Part shown: positions 1 to 9,399 of the stretch, piece by piece
How the letters are laid out: each line of letters starts with the position of its first letter
How positions within the stretch are numbered: position 1 is the first letter of the stretch
DNA from: Parashewanella spongiae
Lineage (GTDB): Bacteria; Pseudomonadota; Gammaproteobacteria; Enterobacterales; Shewanellaceae
Direction of reading: 5' to 3'
NCBI RefSeq assembly: GCF_004358345.1
Contig: NZ_CP037952.1
Span: forward strand, 2,976,001-3,040,000
Length of the DNA stretch: 64,000 bases
Notes under the pieces: model-generated
Databases searched by the model: none
Seen by the model: the letters and a program-made list of their open reading frames with translations, nothing else
Told to the model about the DNA's origin: nothing
Position numbers and translations under genes: made by a program

Positions 1-22
1 CTCATGAACTCTCCTTAGGAAA

Positions 23-119
23 TTTAACGCCCAGCTCAACTGCGTAGCAAGCTGGCAGGATTTTTGGAACAAAAAGCTTGACAATTTGCGGAGTCAGATT
101 GCAGATGCTGGTTATATGC
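23..119 (-). repeat. Candidate integron-type attC site
   Basis: Read on the minus strand, the segment starts with ATATAAC followed by CAGC and ends with GCTG, GGC and GTTAAAT. The outer boxes pair with each other, the inner CAGC/GCTG pair too, and the 3' box fits the attC consensus GTTRRRY exactly; the 5' box misses RYYYAAC at one base. Just beyond it on the minus strand comes TAAGGAG and an ATG at position 5, as in a gene cassette whose body lies outside the window. No integron integrase is visible, so this is tentative. Confidence 0.35.
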
Positions 120-130
120 GTCTGTATTTA

Positions 131-940
131 TCAATCTATTACCACCCAATCATCCGATAGTATTTCAGATACAGTGAATATATATGGTAAATATTGCCCA
201 TTTTTTGAAAAGGCTATCCTTTTAAAACTGAATTTTTGTGCTATGAAATGTGTGGCCACTTGAGGAATAAGTAGAAAAATAGCTTCGGCTTTTTGAATAA
301 ACTGAATATCAACTTCAGGCCTATAATTGGCGTCATGTACTACCTTATGTCGAATTGAAAAGGTCTTATTTACAACTTCATGCCAATCATCAAAAAAGTT
401 ATTCACGACAAATTCACCTGATACTTGCCCACTAATCCCACAAGTTCCAATATCTGTTGTACATATATTCTGTAAAAAGCTACCTCCCCATAAATCGTCG
501 AAGGCTTCTTCTAAATCCTTGACGTTTTGAAAGTTAAAACTTTTACTCAACAATTCTGACAAAGCGATATCACACTCATCAAATGTGTCAGCTGCTGGCT
601 TCATCTTCTTCAATAAACGATTGGTAAGATTTTCATTTTTTGTGTGAATATATACGAAAACATCACGAAAGAATGTCTCCCAACAACTGACAAGAAACAC
701 ATAGTATTGACGATATGCAATTATTAAGAGATCTTTATTTTTCTCATCATTTGACACAAATGAATGCATCAAGCGGCAATTTTCATAGAAATTGATTTGA
801 TGTGAAGAACAAAAGTCATCAATAGACTTTCTACTACTTCGAAGATCGATTAACTCATCAACGAGTTTATCTGTTTTCTTTCTAATCTTTTTCACACTTA
901 GGCCTCTACGTGTGGGCGTTATGTTTGCTTTGCTGGACAA
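131..940 (-). CDS. HEPN-like protein, possible RNase of a defence pair
   Basis: A 254-269 aa protein with no signal peptide or membrane segment, mostly alpha-helical in composition. Near residue 197 it carries RHKVVH followed by DANYRP, which is the R-x4-H signature of HEPN-type ribonucleases, in particular the RiboL-PSP/MAE_28990-like group. The rest is not recognisable. The open frame begins at a TTG (940), but a GTG at 895 preceded by AGAGG at good spacing is the better start. It lies downstream of the TIR gene on the same strand, 38 bp or 83 bp away depending on the start. HEPN domains often act as RNA-cleaving effectors in phage defence and toxin systems; that role here is inferred from one motif and from location in a mobile island. 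Confidence 0.6.
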   Translation of the reverse strand: MSSKANITPTRRGLSVKKIRKKTDKLVDELIDLRSSRKSIDDFCSSHQINFYENCRLMHSFVSNDEKNKDLLIIAYRQYYVFLVSCWETFFRDVFVYIHTKNENLTNRLLKKMKPAADTFDECDIALSELLSKSFNFQNVKDLEEAFDDLWGGSFLQNICTTDIGTCGISGQVSGEFVVNNFFDDWHEVVNKTFSIRHKVVHDANYRPEVDIQFIQKAEAIFLLIPQVATHFIAQKFSFKRIAFSKNGQYLPYIFTVSEILSDDWVVID

Positions 941-978
941 AAAGTGACTATGGTCGGAAGTCAGATTGCAGCAGCTTA

Positions 979-1884
979 TTATGCCCCGACTCCAAGAATA
1001 ACTTCAGAAAGCTCATCTGCAATTTCTTGAATACTACTGAGAGATGTGTTTAACGCAACCTTATCAGCAAGTGCAGGACTAAAACTCATCACTTCATCCT
1101 TCGATATTTTATGCCATATAGGTAATATCATTTTGTGGCCATTCATTTCTCTTGCAACCATAGAATCTAGCTCATACTGAGTCCAGTTCTTTGAGCAGAA
1201 CGCCGAAGATAAGATCACTGTGCCGAATTTTGATTTAACTAAGCCATGATCAATGCTTTTTCGTAAGCTATCACCCACTTTCAATGTGAATTCATCGTAC
1301 CAGACTTTAACACCCATATTCTCTAGGGTTTCAGCCAAGGGGCGAACAAATTCATCTTTGTCTTCCGATGCATGCGATATGAATAAGTCGTATTCAGTAT
1401 CAGGCAAAGCCATAGTAGTATTTATAGAGCTATTAACATTCAAGGCCATTGCTTTAGTTACGCTAATTTCAGCCTGTAAATTCCTTTGGTGCGCAAGTTG
1501 CTCTCGTTGCTGCCTTTTTTCTAAATCTAGTAACTTTTTTCTTTCTCTTTCTTCAATCACTGCTTGTTTTTTTCGTTCTTTTTCTTCTTCTTTCAAAAGA
1601 TCCTGTTTTAATTTTAATAGTTTCCCTTCTTTATCTGATAATTTTTTATGCAGATCAGCCTTTTTTATTTGAGCTTGAGTTATTTCGTTATTCTTTCTAT
1701 CTACTTCAGCAGCCTTACTTTTTAACGTAGAGACACTGGTACTTTTTGTAATACTTCGCTTTATCTGATTAATCCGGCTGCCACAATTGGACTCTTTTTT
1801 TGTTTCTAAACTGATTTTATGGTGGAGATCTGCCACCTCTTTTCGAGTTCTTGCTATGGAACTACTTATTGTTGAAATAGACAC
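979..1884 (-). CDS. Coiled-coil TIR-domain protein
   Basis: A 301-aa cytoplasmic protein in two parts. Residues about 1-150 are a charged Lys/Glu/Gln-rich heptad-like region, a long coiled coil. Residues about 163-290 form a TIR domain: it opens with YDLFISHASEDKDEF, continues with VKVWYDEF and VGDSLRKSID, and contains SKNWTQYELD, whose glutamate is at the usual catalytic position of NAD-cleaving bacterial TIRs. Bacterial TIR proteins commonly deplete NAD or make a nucleotide signal during phage infection. The coiled coil suggests oligomerisation or a sensing role. It is followed on the same strand by the HEPN-like gene and sits next to the gamma-mobile-trio operon, which is known to carry defence cargo. 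TIR assignment is firm; the defensive role is inference. Confidence 0.85.
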   Translation of the reverse strand: MSISTISSSIARTRKEVADLHHKISLETKKESNCGSRINQIKRSITKSTSVSTLKSKAAEVDRKNNEITQAQIKKADLHKKLSDKEGKLLKLKQDLLKEEEKERKKQAVIEERERKKLLDLEKRQQREQLAHQRNLQAEISVTKAMALNVNSSINTTMALPDTEYDLFISHASEDKDEFVRPLAETLENMGVKVWYDEFTLKVGDSLRKSIDHGLVKSKFGTVILSSAFCSKNWTQYELDSMVAREMNGHKMILPIWHKISKDEVMSFSPALADKVALNTSLSSIQEIADELSEVILGVGA

Positions 1885-2517
1885 TAAAACTCCATGTTAA
1901 ATTTTTAGAGAAGACATAACGTTTTAATCATGCTCTTGCTCATTAATGTGATTTGATATCCAAGGCCAGATTACGCATAACTTATTGTTTTAATGATTTA
2001 AGAATCAGACATTAATTATTGTCTTCTTGTAAACATGCTGGCACGTTATCCAAGACCTGTTTCATCGCTATTTATCACAATAGCATTTTAACCAGTTTTA
2101 TAGAACGAACCACTATAAATATTAATCGTTAGGCCTACTTCGTCACTACTTGTGTCTGTCAAAAAGAACATGATTTTAACGGCTAATCAATAGAAATAGT
2201 ATTGCAATGGTTGAGCATTGCCAACAAGGAAAGTGGCAGAATGTGCTAGAAAACACAACATTACAGCTCATTTAGTATGGTTCTTTAGTGCCTCACTACA
2301 ATAAAGCCCTACTATCATATATTCCACAAAAGAGTTCATCAATATAACTGTCAATTTAATACGTATGAGTGAAAATGAATTTTGTTAGATAGGCTATCAA
2401 AAGCTCTGTTTGCTCAGCACTGAGTCGACTGACTGTATATTTGTCACAATTTAACAGGTAATCCAGTTTATTCGGTTAAGTAACTTATATTGATGACAAT
2501 GCATGCAATAAAACTTT
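1885..2517. other. Gene-free gap inside the island
   Basis: AT-rich 633-bp stretch between the helicase stop and the TIR start. I see no open frame of note, no clear terminator and no nrdB-like sequence that would mark an island end. The TIR promoter presumably lies at its left edge. Confidence 0.4.
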
Positions 2518-4680
2518 TTATGCTTTTAATAGTTCAACGAGATAACTATTGCGCTTGTTTGAGTTGCTTGGTTGATGCGTCACGGATTTAAAATCTGTGG
2601 CACTACCAACTATATGAATTTCAGCTTCAGCCCTTGTAATTGCTGTATATAGCCATGCTCTGTCAACGATTTTACCTTTATCCAGTGCAATAATAATTCT
2701 AGGAAATTGTGAGCCTTGGGCTTTGTGAAGAGTTATTGCATAACCTAACTCTATACAATCAAGTACTGGTTGTGTGATTTCAACTTTATCACCTGTATCC
2801 AAAGTAACCTCACCGTAGCTTTCTCCCGACGATGCTAAGTTTGTTAGTATGCCTAGAGAACCATTTTGAATGCCTTTATCATAGTGATTTTGTGTAAATA
2901 AAATTACATCATTTAATCTTAGGTTTTGAAAGTAACGCTCACCGTGCATTTCAAACTCAAGTCTTTGGCCGCTTGGGTTAACAGTCTCTTGTATAAGTTT
3001 ATTAGTTTCAGAGACAAGTGCTTTGGTTGGTGCCATAACACGGCTATTTCTTGGTGACTGCTTATACAATTCACAACACACTTTGGCTATGTCGCTCTTG
3101 GTCGTTTCGTGAAAGTGGATAGCGCCTGCACTTAATTGCTCAGGCACGATCCCACAGTTAATTAGGTTGGAGTATTCAGGGATGCCAGTTGATCCTTCTT
3201 GTCGCTTAACGATATCTAACTTGGTGCTAGCAATGGCTTTTGACAAAACAATATCCGCAAGTACCTTGCCGCAACCGATGGGCGGAAGCTGATTAGGATC
3301 GCCAGTGATTACAATGCGAACTGAAGGATGAATATGATTAACAATACGATACATAGTTGGTAAATCAATCATACTGGCTTCGTCAATTACCAACAGGTGC
3401 TTTTGTTTGTCTGATCTTGGTTCTATAGGCTCTTCACGCAATAGCTTAGCAATAGTTGAGGTGATAAAACCAATTGACTCATGCAATCGCATAGCCGCTC
3501 TTCCACTCAGCGCTACCGCATGTATTTCAAATCCCATTTGATGGTAGGCTCTAAGTGCGGTTCTAAGCACCGTCGTTTTACCTGTACCCGCACCACCTGT
3601 AATGCAACTTACAGCATTGTCTAAACACGTTGTCACTGCTTCAATTTGTTTCTTCGTTAGCTCGTATGGCAATTCATCAACCGCCGAGCAATATGCAGAA
3701 TTTGCATATTCGTCATAAAAGTTGTTTTGATTAGCGAGGGATTTAAGTCGCTTGGCAACGACATTCTCCATCAGCAGCTGTGCGGTGGGATGGTATGTCC
3801 CAGTTTCAGGGTTAAGAATGTATTGTGCTTTGTTGTGCCCAGCTTTGAATGCCTCGGTAACTAACTCTTTATCCTTGAGAAGTCTGGTTAGATATGGCCT
3901 CAAATTCGCTTTGGTGGTATATGTGTGGCCTTTTTCAATTTCTTTTCGAATAGCAGTTTCGAGTGCCGCACTGAGTCTACGAGGGTCACAATTTGATATT
4001 TTAAACTGTTCTAATTCGAGTTGTTTATCAACATCCGTAAACGACATACCAAAGCCAATCAGTACATACGGATTATATTTTATAGCTACGACTGACTCTT
4101 CCCCATGATGCTTCAATAAACGCTGCTGAACACTTGATGGTATCTTGTGGTCAGTCATCCAGTTACAGTAAGCCAGATTTTTATATTTAGCGTAACCTTC
4201 GTATAAAGTACTGATACAATCTTCACTAAGAACCTCTCTGAGTTTCTGTCTTGATTCTGGCGAGTTTTTTTTAACAGTAGAGTGAAAGTTTCCTCCTAGT
4301 AGCTCCCAGAGTGCTCTTGCCTTGCTTTCACCTATACCCTTGAAGTCACCTTCTCTTGCGATGAAACGAATTAACTGCTCACCTGTTTCAGGTAAGTTAC
4401 ATTGGATGTGCTCAGGAGATTCATAAGTATGCTGTTGCATCACGTAATCACCAGTCTTCCTTTCTTCGACTAATCGGGCACCTTTTACTGTCCAGTGTTG
4501 ACCGAGTGCGAGTGGAATTGGCATTTTATCAGGTTTGACTTTTATGGTTACATAATACTTGCCACTGCTGGTTTTGTATGAGTTTTTTGCCAATGGCACG
4601 CCGCTGAATATAACCATATTAGTAGAACTGTAACGGATACTGGTGACGCGCATTTGTTCTTCATGCAATGCAATATTCAT
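2518..4680 (-). CDS. RecD-like ATP-dependent DNA helicase of the island
   Basis: A 720-aa superfamily 1 helicase of the RecD2/TraA type. An N-terminal OB-like and helix-hairpin region (residues 1-300, including a GIGESKARALWELLG hairpin near 117) precedes the motor. Walker A is GGAGTGKTT near residue 364, Walker B is LLVIDEASMID near 430, motif III is GDPNQLPPIG near 463, and the C-terminal UvrD-like motif ITLHKAQGSQFP is near 652. Its ATG overlaps the stop of the upstream 145-aa gene (ATGA), so the two are translationally coupled. It is shorter than chromosomal RecD2 and is not part of a RecBCD locus. The fixed place behind gmtX suggests a job in island processing or mobility rather than cargo, but this is inference. 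Confidence 0.85.
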   Translation of the reverse strand: MNIALHEEQMRVTSIRYSSTNMVIFSGVPLAKNSYKTSSGKYYVTIKVKPDKMPIPLALGQHWTVKGARLVEERKTGDYVMQQHTYESPEHIQCNLPETGEQLIRFIAREGDFKGIGESKARALWELLGGNFHSTVKKNSPESRQKLREVLSEDCISTLYEGYAKYKNLAYCNWMTDHKIPSSVQQRLLKHHGEESVVAIKYNPYVLIGFGMSFTDVDKQLELEQFKISNCDPRRLSAALETAIRKEIEKGHTYTTKANLRPYLTRLLKDKELVTEAFKAGHNKAQYILNPETGTYHPTAQLLMENVVAKRLKSLANQNNFYDEYANSAYCSAVDELPYELTKKQIEAVTTCLDNAVSCITGGAGTGKTTVLRTALRAYHQMGFEIHAVALSGRAAMRLHESIGFITSTIAKLLREEPIEPRSDKQKHLLVIDEASMIDLPTMYRIVNHIHPSVRIVITGDPNQLPPIGCGKVLADIVLSKAIASTKLDIVKRQEGSTGIPEYSNLINCGIVPEQLSAGAIHFHETTKSDIAKVCCELYKQSPRNSRVMAPTKALVSETNKLIQETVNPSGQRLEFEMHGERYFQNLRLNDVILFTQNHYDKGIQNGSLGILTNLASSGESYGEVTLDTGDKVEITQPVLDCIELGYAITLHKAQGSQFPRIIIALDKGKIVDRAWLYTAITRAEAEIHIVGSATDFKSVTHQPSNSNKRNSYLVELLKA

Positions 4681-5114
4681 CGTGGCATGAACCCCATTTC
4701 AGATAGCGTTTCATTTAACTCGCCAAACCGCTCTAGCTTGCTTTCTAGCTCTTTGATTTTGGCTTTCAGTTCAATATTTTCAGCTTCTAACGCAGATGCT
4801 CGTTTTGAGGTGAGCAATGTTCGATTTGCAGTGTTGTCATATTGCTTTGGCTTACCGACATTCTTTAGGGCAGTCTCAGTCAGTTTCGGCAGTACACCTT
4901 TATCACGTAATGAATCTTCAAGATTGATTAACGCATCTTTCAATGCTGGATTCTGGTTGAGGGCTGATTTACCACAACCTACAGCTTTTGCAACATCCCC
5001 TCGATTTAGTTGCCCTCTAAATACTATTTGCTTGAAATCATCGTCAGTCTGAGTAGCTTTCCATACTTCAAATGATTGCAAGTTTTGCTCTGCTTTTTGT
5101 CGTCCGTTTGTCAT
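4677..5114 (-). CDS. VPA1267-like small coiled-coil protein
   Basis: A 145-aa protein, hydrophilic. Residues about 1-90 include a possible helix-turn-helix-like segment (LNRGDVAKAVGCGKSALNQN) that resembles DNA-binding helices; residues about 105-140 are a heptad coiled coil (AENIELKAKIKELESKLERF). I believe it corresponds to the family called VPA1267, which accompanies gamma-mobile-trio genes in Vibrio; this comes from memory of gene order and not from a search. It is 76 bp downstream of gmtX and overlaps the helicase start by 4 bp, so it is part of the island operon. A DNA-binding or helicase-partner role fits the context but is not shown. Confidence 0.6.
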   Translation of the reverse strand: MTNGRQKAEQNLQSFEVWKATQTDDDFKQIVFRGQLNRGDVAKAVGCGKSALNQNPALKDALINLEDSLRDKGVLPKLTETALKNVGKPKQYDNTANRTLLTSKRASALEAENIELKAKIKELESKLERFGELNETLSEMGFMPR

Positions 5115-5190
5115 TGTAGGGCACCTCCAATCTATATCTTGTAATTACATTAATGAGTGTTGATGGGTTGTCGCACTGAGCTAGCATTCT

Positions 5191-5871
5191 TTACTTTTTT
5201 AATAGCTTGCTAAGCTCTATGAAATGATGTGAAAACAACGAAACTTGCCCAGTTTCAACGTCAATTGCTTGTCTTGATGGCAATTCCCCTCTAACCTCAA
5301 GTAAGTCACCTCCTATATCCTCGTGTTCTCCCGTTAAAATCGTAATTGCTTCTCTTTGTAATGATGATAGTCCTTGGTTATTTTTAGATACCTCAATTGT
5401 CCCGTTTTCACTTGGTGTTTCATGAATTAGCTGTCTCAGATCAAGCGTGGTTGTTTCTGTATGCTCTTTGTAAAATTTGTCTAATTGAGTGTTTAAAAGA
5501 TTTACTTGCTCCTCAAGTTGAGCTATGTACATTCTGACGTCTAGGGGTAAGTCTCCATTTTTCCCTTTAGCTTTATCGGTAGGATGTTTGGTCTTAGCAC
5601 TCTTGTTTGGTGGGTTGCAGTTAGCATATGCGTTAATGATTTTCTTGTAGAGTCCTTTGGGATCATTGTCTATTGTCTTTCTTGATGGTTTACCACCGTA
5701 GAGCGCAGAAATTCTTTCCGCTACTGATTTTTGAGTCAATAATAGTTTTTTAGCAATTAAGTCTTTACACGCCATTTGTACGTTTCTGATTGATCGAACA
5801 AACCTACTGTCCTTTACTTCATCTAAAATGCTATCAACAATTTTGTCGGCTGATATTGTGTTCGTCATCAT
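5191..5871 (-). CDS. gmtX: Gamma-mobile-trio protein GmtX
   Basis: A 226-aa hydrophilic protein. Residues 1-90 contain a helical segment with LLTQKSVAERISALYGGKPSRKTIDND, resembling a helix-turn-helix that recognises DNA; residues about 115-140 are a short coiled coil; the C-terminal part is not recognisable. Its start codon overlaps the GmtZ stop (AATGATG, with GGAGAG as ribosome site), so it is coupled to gmtZ. Order, strand, size and overlap match the third member of the gamma-mobile-trio (VPA1268 in Vibrio parahaemolyticus). The trio defines a class of gammaproteobacterial islands that carry defence and offence genes. The biochemical role of GmtX is not known to me. Confidence 0.75.
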   Translation of the reverse strand: MMTNTISADKIVDSILDEVKDSRFVRSIRNVQMACKDLIAKKLLLTQKSVAERISALYGGKPSRKTIDNDPKGLYKKIINAYANCNPPNKSAKTKHPTDKAKGKNGDLPLDVRMYIAQLEEQVNLLNTQLDKFYKEHTETTTLDLRQLIHETPSENGTIEVSKNNQGLSSLQREAITILTGEHEDIGGDLLEVRGELPSRQAIDVETGQVSLFSHHFIELSKLLKK

Positions 5872-8800
5872 TTCTCTCCAATAGATATGATACTATTTTT
5901 ATCAAACTCACTAAGTGCTAATCCAATTCTTTCAGAAGTATCTAACTGCAATTTATCTAAAAGTAATTGAGGGTTTTCATATTCTTCATTTGTGAATGTA
6001 CGACCTATAATTTCAGTAACCTGTTGTATCTTGTACAGTATCGCAGCACGCTTCACATCATCATCAGGTACATACAGCAACGCATTGGGCGACTTAGTTA
6101 TGTCTGCTAGCTTGTTGTATAGTTTTTGTAATTCTCTCATTGGGATAGTTTCTTCGTCACCATCAATACCAAGGATCATACCTTGTGTCGCAATCTCCAT
6201 GTGTTTTTCGAGGTCATTATCAAGAATAAGGTTTTTTGTATCTTCAACCCGCACTTCTGTGCTATCGCAGAGGGAAGGTAAAAGGTTTTTGAGAGAATTT
6301 TTTATTTGGGCTTTTTCTAATGAGGCATTAAGAAGATGTTCTCTTCTTTCTCGTTCTTGAATGAGCTTGGCAAGTTCGAGGTTTGTATCATCAATCCTAA
6401 AATTGATCTGATGCGAAGCGATCTGAGCGCATTCAGAATCTTTACTATTATATCTTTCTTTTGACTGTTGGATTAATCTTGCCCGCTTATCTATAAATTC
6501 TGATATCTTCGAGCCAACAAGGTTATAATAATAAATCTGTTCTAATAAAAACTCTGGCCCTGACTTGAAAAAACGACACAACCCACATCTTTGATATTCA
6601 TTGGCCTCTATAACTTGAGATTCCCCATGCTTAGTTATTTTTATTGAAACCCTTCCTTCATCACAGTTAAAACCAAAGCATACCCCCCCGTTCAAGATTA
6701 TTGGCATACCATGATGGAAATTCTTCGGATGATGTACCTCGTCTATGTCCTCAAAGTCATTAGCTACATCAAAAATAGCAATTAAATCATTACCTTCTTT
6801 ATCTAAAAATCGCTTCGTGTTTAAATTGGCCATGCCGTTTTGAGACTTAGCCACGAACAACTGTCTTCTATATTCTTCAGATAGTAGCTTTTTGTAATAA
6901 ATCGTCATAACTGAAGTAGCATGTCCCACTAGAGCTTGAACTGTATCTACAGACAACCCCTGTTCTAAAAGAGAGGTTATGCCGTACACTCGTAGGGTAT
7001 GGACATCGAAAATACGATTACCGTTGCTATCGTATGCGACATTTCGATTTTTGTACTCGGGGTAATATTCCTTGTATCGTTTATCAGCAATGTCAAGCAG
7101 ATTGTAAAATACCTTTCGAACGGCATCTGAGGATGGCGGTAGATAAAGGTTTTCTGTGTCACTGTTTTTATCAACCTTGACCTTTTTAGATACTTTGCTA
7201 AACCTAATGTCTCGGAAGAGCGGTACATGTTTAGGTAAATGATCCCATTCACTTATATTGTATTTTTTGGCATCTTCATCAACACTGCTGACAGGCGTTG
7301 TGAACATCGGTGATGCCGCATAGACACGGTTAAACTTCATCTGCTCTTGAATAATTTCATAAACCTTATCAACGTTAGGTATGCCAGTTTGCGCAGGCCA
7401 ATTTAGCTCATAACCATGTGTACCGTTTTTTCGGGCAGATGCGAGGGTTGTTTTGTTTGTGTTAATAAACAACAAAATGGATTCAATATCATTATCGTTG
7501 CTTGCTCTTAATACTCCCGTAGCCCCGAATTTCTCGTGATGACTCTTACCGTCCTTGTATCGAAAGTTCTTTAGATGTTTATATGGGTTGGGCACATACT
7601 TCAATTGTTCATAGTCGAATAGCATCATATCGAGAAGCCCTTCATCTAACCAGCGCACTTGATGAGATCGCAACGGCACAAGAAGTAATAAATGGATGAT
7701 TCTAGCTATATTTTTGAACTCGACTATTTCTGTTTCGCCAGTTTCGTTGTTAACAACAGAAATCCGCTGAGTGCTTTTTGAGTTTTCATAGTCATTTTCT
7801 GTAGCAACTTCAAGAAGGACTTCATAAAAATTTGATGGCATAGCACGTCGTGAAGTTTGTTTTGGATTATCATTGCGCATAGGAAAAATATCTTTTACGA
7901 CGGGCATGGGACATTGTATATGGTGTTTTAACTCCATAGAGAGTTTGTTGAAACACCAAGTTAAGCACTGCAAGATTGTCCCCCAAGTGCTTCTTTGTGA
8001 TACGGGGCTTTTCTGAATAGATTGTAAATAAGTGTGGAATGTTGGTAGTGTTTCCACTTCAAGAGTATCAAAAAAAAGCGTAGGTCTGAGAGAAGATAAT
8101 TCGTTTACTGATGCACCGTTCTCGTTAATTGAAATCAAATAATCAAGAAATATATTTATGCGATCTGAAATTGCAGCGTTGGTGCTTAGATACAACCAAT
8201 CACTTATTATGATGCGAATTCTTTCATCAATCTTTCCTTTTGCCCACACAATGTCAGGGTTTCCTCGGCTAGTATTGTTGTTAGTTAGGACTTTTAAAGT
8301 GTTAACAGAGATTTTCTCTTTAGGGAAATCTACGTTGAGTGTTTCAAATACCTTTGCAAAGGTTTTGTATTTTAGCCCAGTAGACGTATTGTATTCTGTT
8401 GAATTGCGAATATTCTCAAATATATTTAAAAAAAAGTCATGGGGGATTTCGGCCATTGATTGGAATGAAAACCGATAAAGCTTTCTTAATGCAGACTTAT
8501 CACCTTTAGGGAGTGCGCTACCTTCAGGGCTTTCTAGGTACTTCTCTATTTCATAGTTTAGCGGATGCTGAGCGTTGAGCATTTCTAGGGGGAAATGCTG
8601 TAATGTTTTTATTTTGAATGACCAAGGAAAATGACATATCATTCGATTTGAATTACAGAGGTTAACTATTGTGTATAGACTCTTTGCCTGCGACCAAACC
8701 ATGTATATATAGTCTAAGAATTGATTCCGCTTACCCTCATAACCAATATATTTTTGTTCAAAAAGCTCTCGCAATGTGTGCTCTTTCAAAAAACGCTCGA

Positions 8801-9398
8801 TACGTTTATCAGTGTATTTATGCGCAACCCTTTCCAAAAACAAATAAAATGGGGATGATATAATTGTATCGATATTGGTTTCTCGTTTGGCTGCTAATGT
8901 ACCAAAATTTTCCTGAGGGGAGAATACAGTGCCAACTGCTATATGATGCAGCCACTTCACAGCTGCCAATGGCGGCACGTTTTTGAATGTGGCATCGATA
9001 TTGATTAGAAAACTAGAAAAAAATGCGCCACCACAAGAAATGGAAAGCTCGTCGTCCCAAATGCCACCGTTATTAAGTAGATGCTCTCTTATTTCCTTCT
9101 TTGACGATATACCAACTTGTTTTAATTTATTCTCTGTTAGTGGAAATAAAAACTTTGTTGCACTACTTTCGCTATTGTGCGAAAGTCTTCCCGCATGCTC
9201 ATCTAGCGACAAATCATTCATGGTGGTGTAAAACGAATCAACTTTCGACAACGCTTCAATGTCAATAAATACAGTATCACGAGAATCGTTATATACAGCC
9301 TTCGTTCTTGTATCTTGTTGTAATACGGACATATCTGTACCTAGTTTCATATCAGATACATCGTTCCACTTTTGTAGCTTTTCACTTAAATCCGTCAC
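5868..9398 (-). CDS. gmtZ: Gamma-mobile-trio integrase GmtZ (VPA1269-like)
   Basis: A 1176-aa protein starting with GTG behind a GAGGGG ribosome site, 1 bp after the GmtY stop. The centre holds a degenerate tyrosine-recombinase core: PLRSHQVRW near residue 576 (first Arg), HTLRVYG near 803 (His-x-x-Arg) and LVGHATSVMTIYYKK near 825 (His and candidate nucleophile Tyr). It is followed by a cysteine cluster, GVCFGFNCDEG near 905 and CGLCRFF near 940, that looks zinc-binding. The long N-terminal 500 residues are not recognisable. This layout matches the VPA1269-type integrase that is the hallmark of gamma-mobile-trio islands. It presumably works with GmtY in excision and integration. Confidence 0.82.
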   Translation of the reverse strand: MTDLSEKLQKWNDVSDMKLGTDMSVLQQDTRTKAVYNDSRDTVFIDIEALSKVDSFYTTMNDLSLDEHAGRLSHNSESSATKFLFPLTENKLKQVGISSKKEIREHLLNNGGIWDDELSISCGGAFFSSFLINIDATFKNVPPLAAVKWLHHIAVGTVFSPQENFGTLAAKRETNIDTIISSPFYLFLERVAHKYTDKRIERFLKEHTLRELFEQKYIGYEGKRNQFLDYIYMVWSQAKSLYTIVNLCNSNRMICHFPWSFKIKTLQHFPLEMLNAQHPLNYEIEKYLESPEGSALPKGDKSALRKLYRFSFQSMAEIPHDFFLNIFENIRNSTEYNTSTGLKYKTFAKVFETLNVDFPKEKISVNTLKVLTNNNTSRGNPDIVWAKGKIDERIRIIISDWLYLSTNAAISDRINIFLDYLISINENGASVNELSSLRPTLFFDTLEVETLPTFHTYLQSIQKSPVSQRSTWGTILQCLTWCFNKLSMELKHHIQCPMPVVKDIFPMRNDNPKQTSRRAMPSNFYEVLLEVATENDYENSKSTQRISVVNNETGETEIVEFKNIARIIHLLLLVPLRSHQVRWLDEGLLDMMLFDYEQLKYVPNPYKHLKNFRYKDGKSHHEKFGATGVLRASNDNDIESILLFINTNKTTLASARKNGTHGYELNWPAQTGIPNVDKVYEIIQEQMKFNRVYAASPMFTTPVSSVDEDAKKYNISEWDHLPKHVPLFRDIRFSKVSKKVKVDKNSDTENLYLPPSSDAVRKVFYNLLDIADKRYKEYYPEYKNRNVAYDSNGNRIFDVHTLRVYGITSLLEQGLSVDTVQALVGHATSVMTIYYKKLLSEEYRRQLFVAKSQNGMANLNTKRFLDKEGNDLIAIFDVANDFEDIDEVHHPKNFHHGMPIILNGGVCFGFNCDEGRVSIKITKHGESQVIEANEYQRCGLCRFFKSGPEFLLEQIYYYNLVGSKISEFIDKRARLIQQSKERYNSKDSECAQIASHQINFRIDDTNLELAKLIQERERREHLLNASLEKAQIKNSLKNLLPSLCDSTEVRVEDTKNLILDNDLEKHMEIATQGMILGIDGDEETIPMRELQKLYNKLADITKSPNALLYVPDDDVKRAAILYKIQQVTEIIGRTFTNEEYENPQLLLDKLQLDTSERIGLALSEFDKNSIISIGEK

Positions 9399-9399
9399 T

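Noticed and set aside
3752-4108. Plus-strand frames of 60-140 codons across the island, gdh, pepN and other genes
   Set aside because: They are shadows of well-supported genes on the other strand with no recognisable domain or ribosome site.
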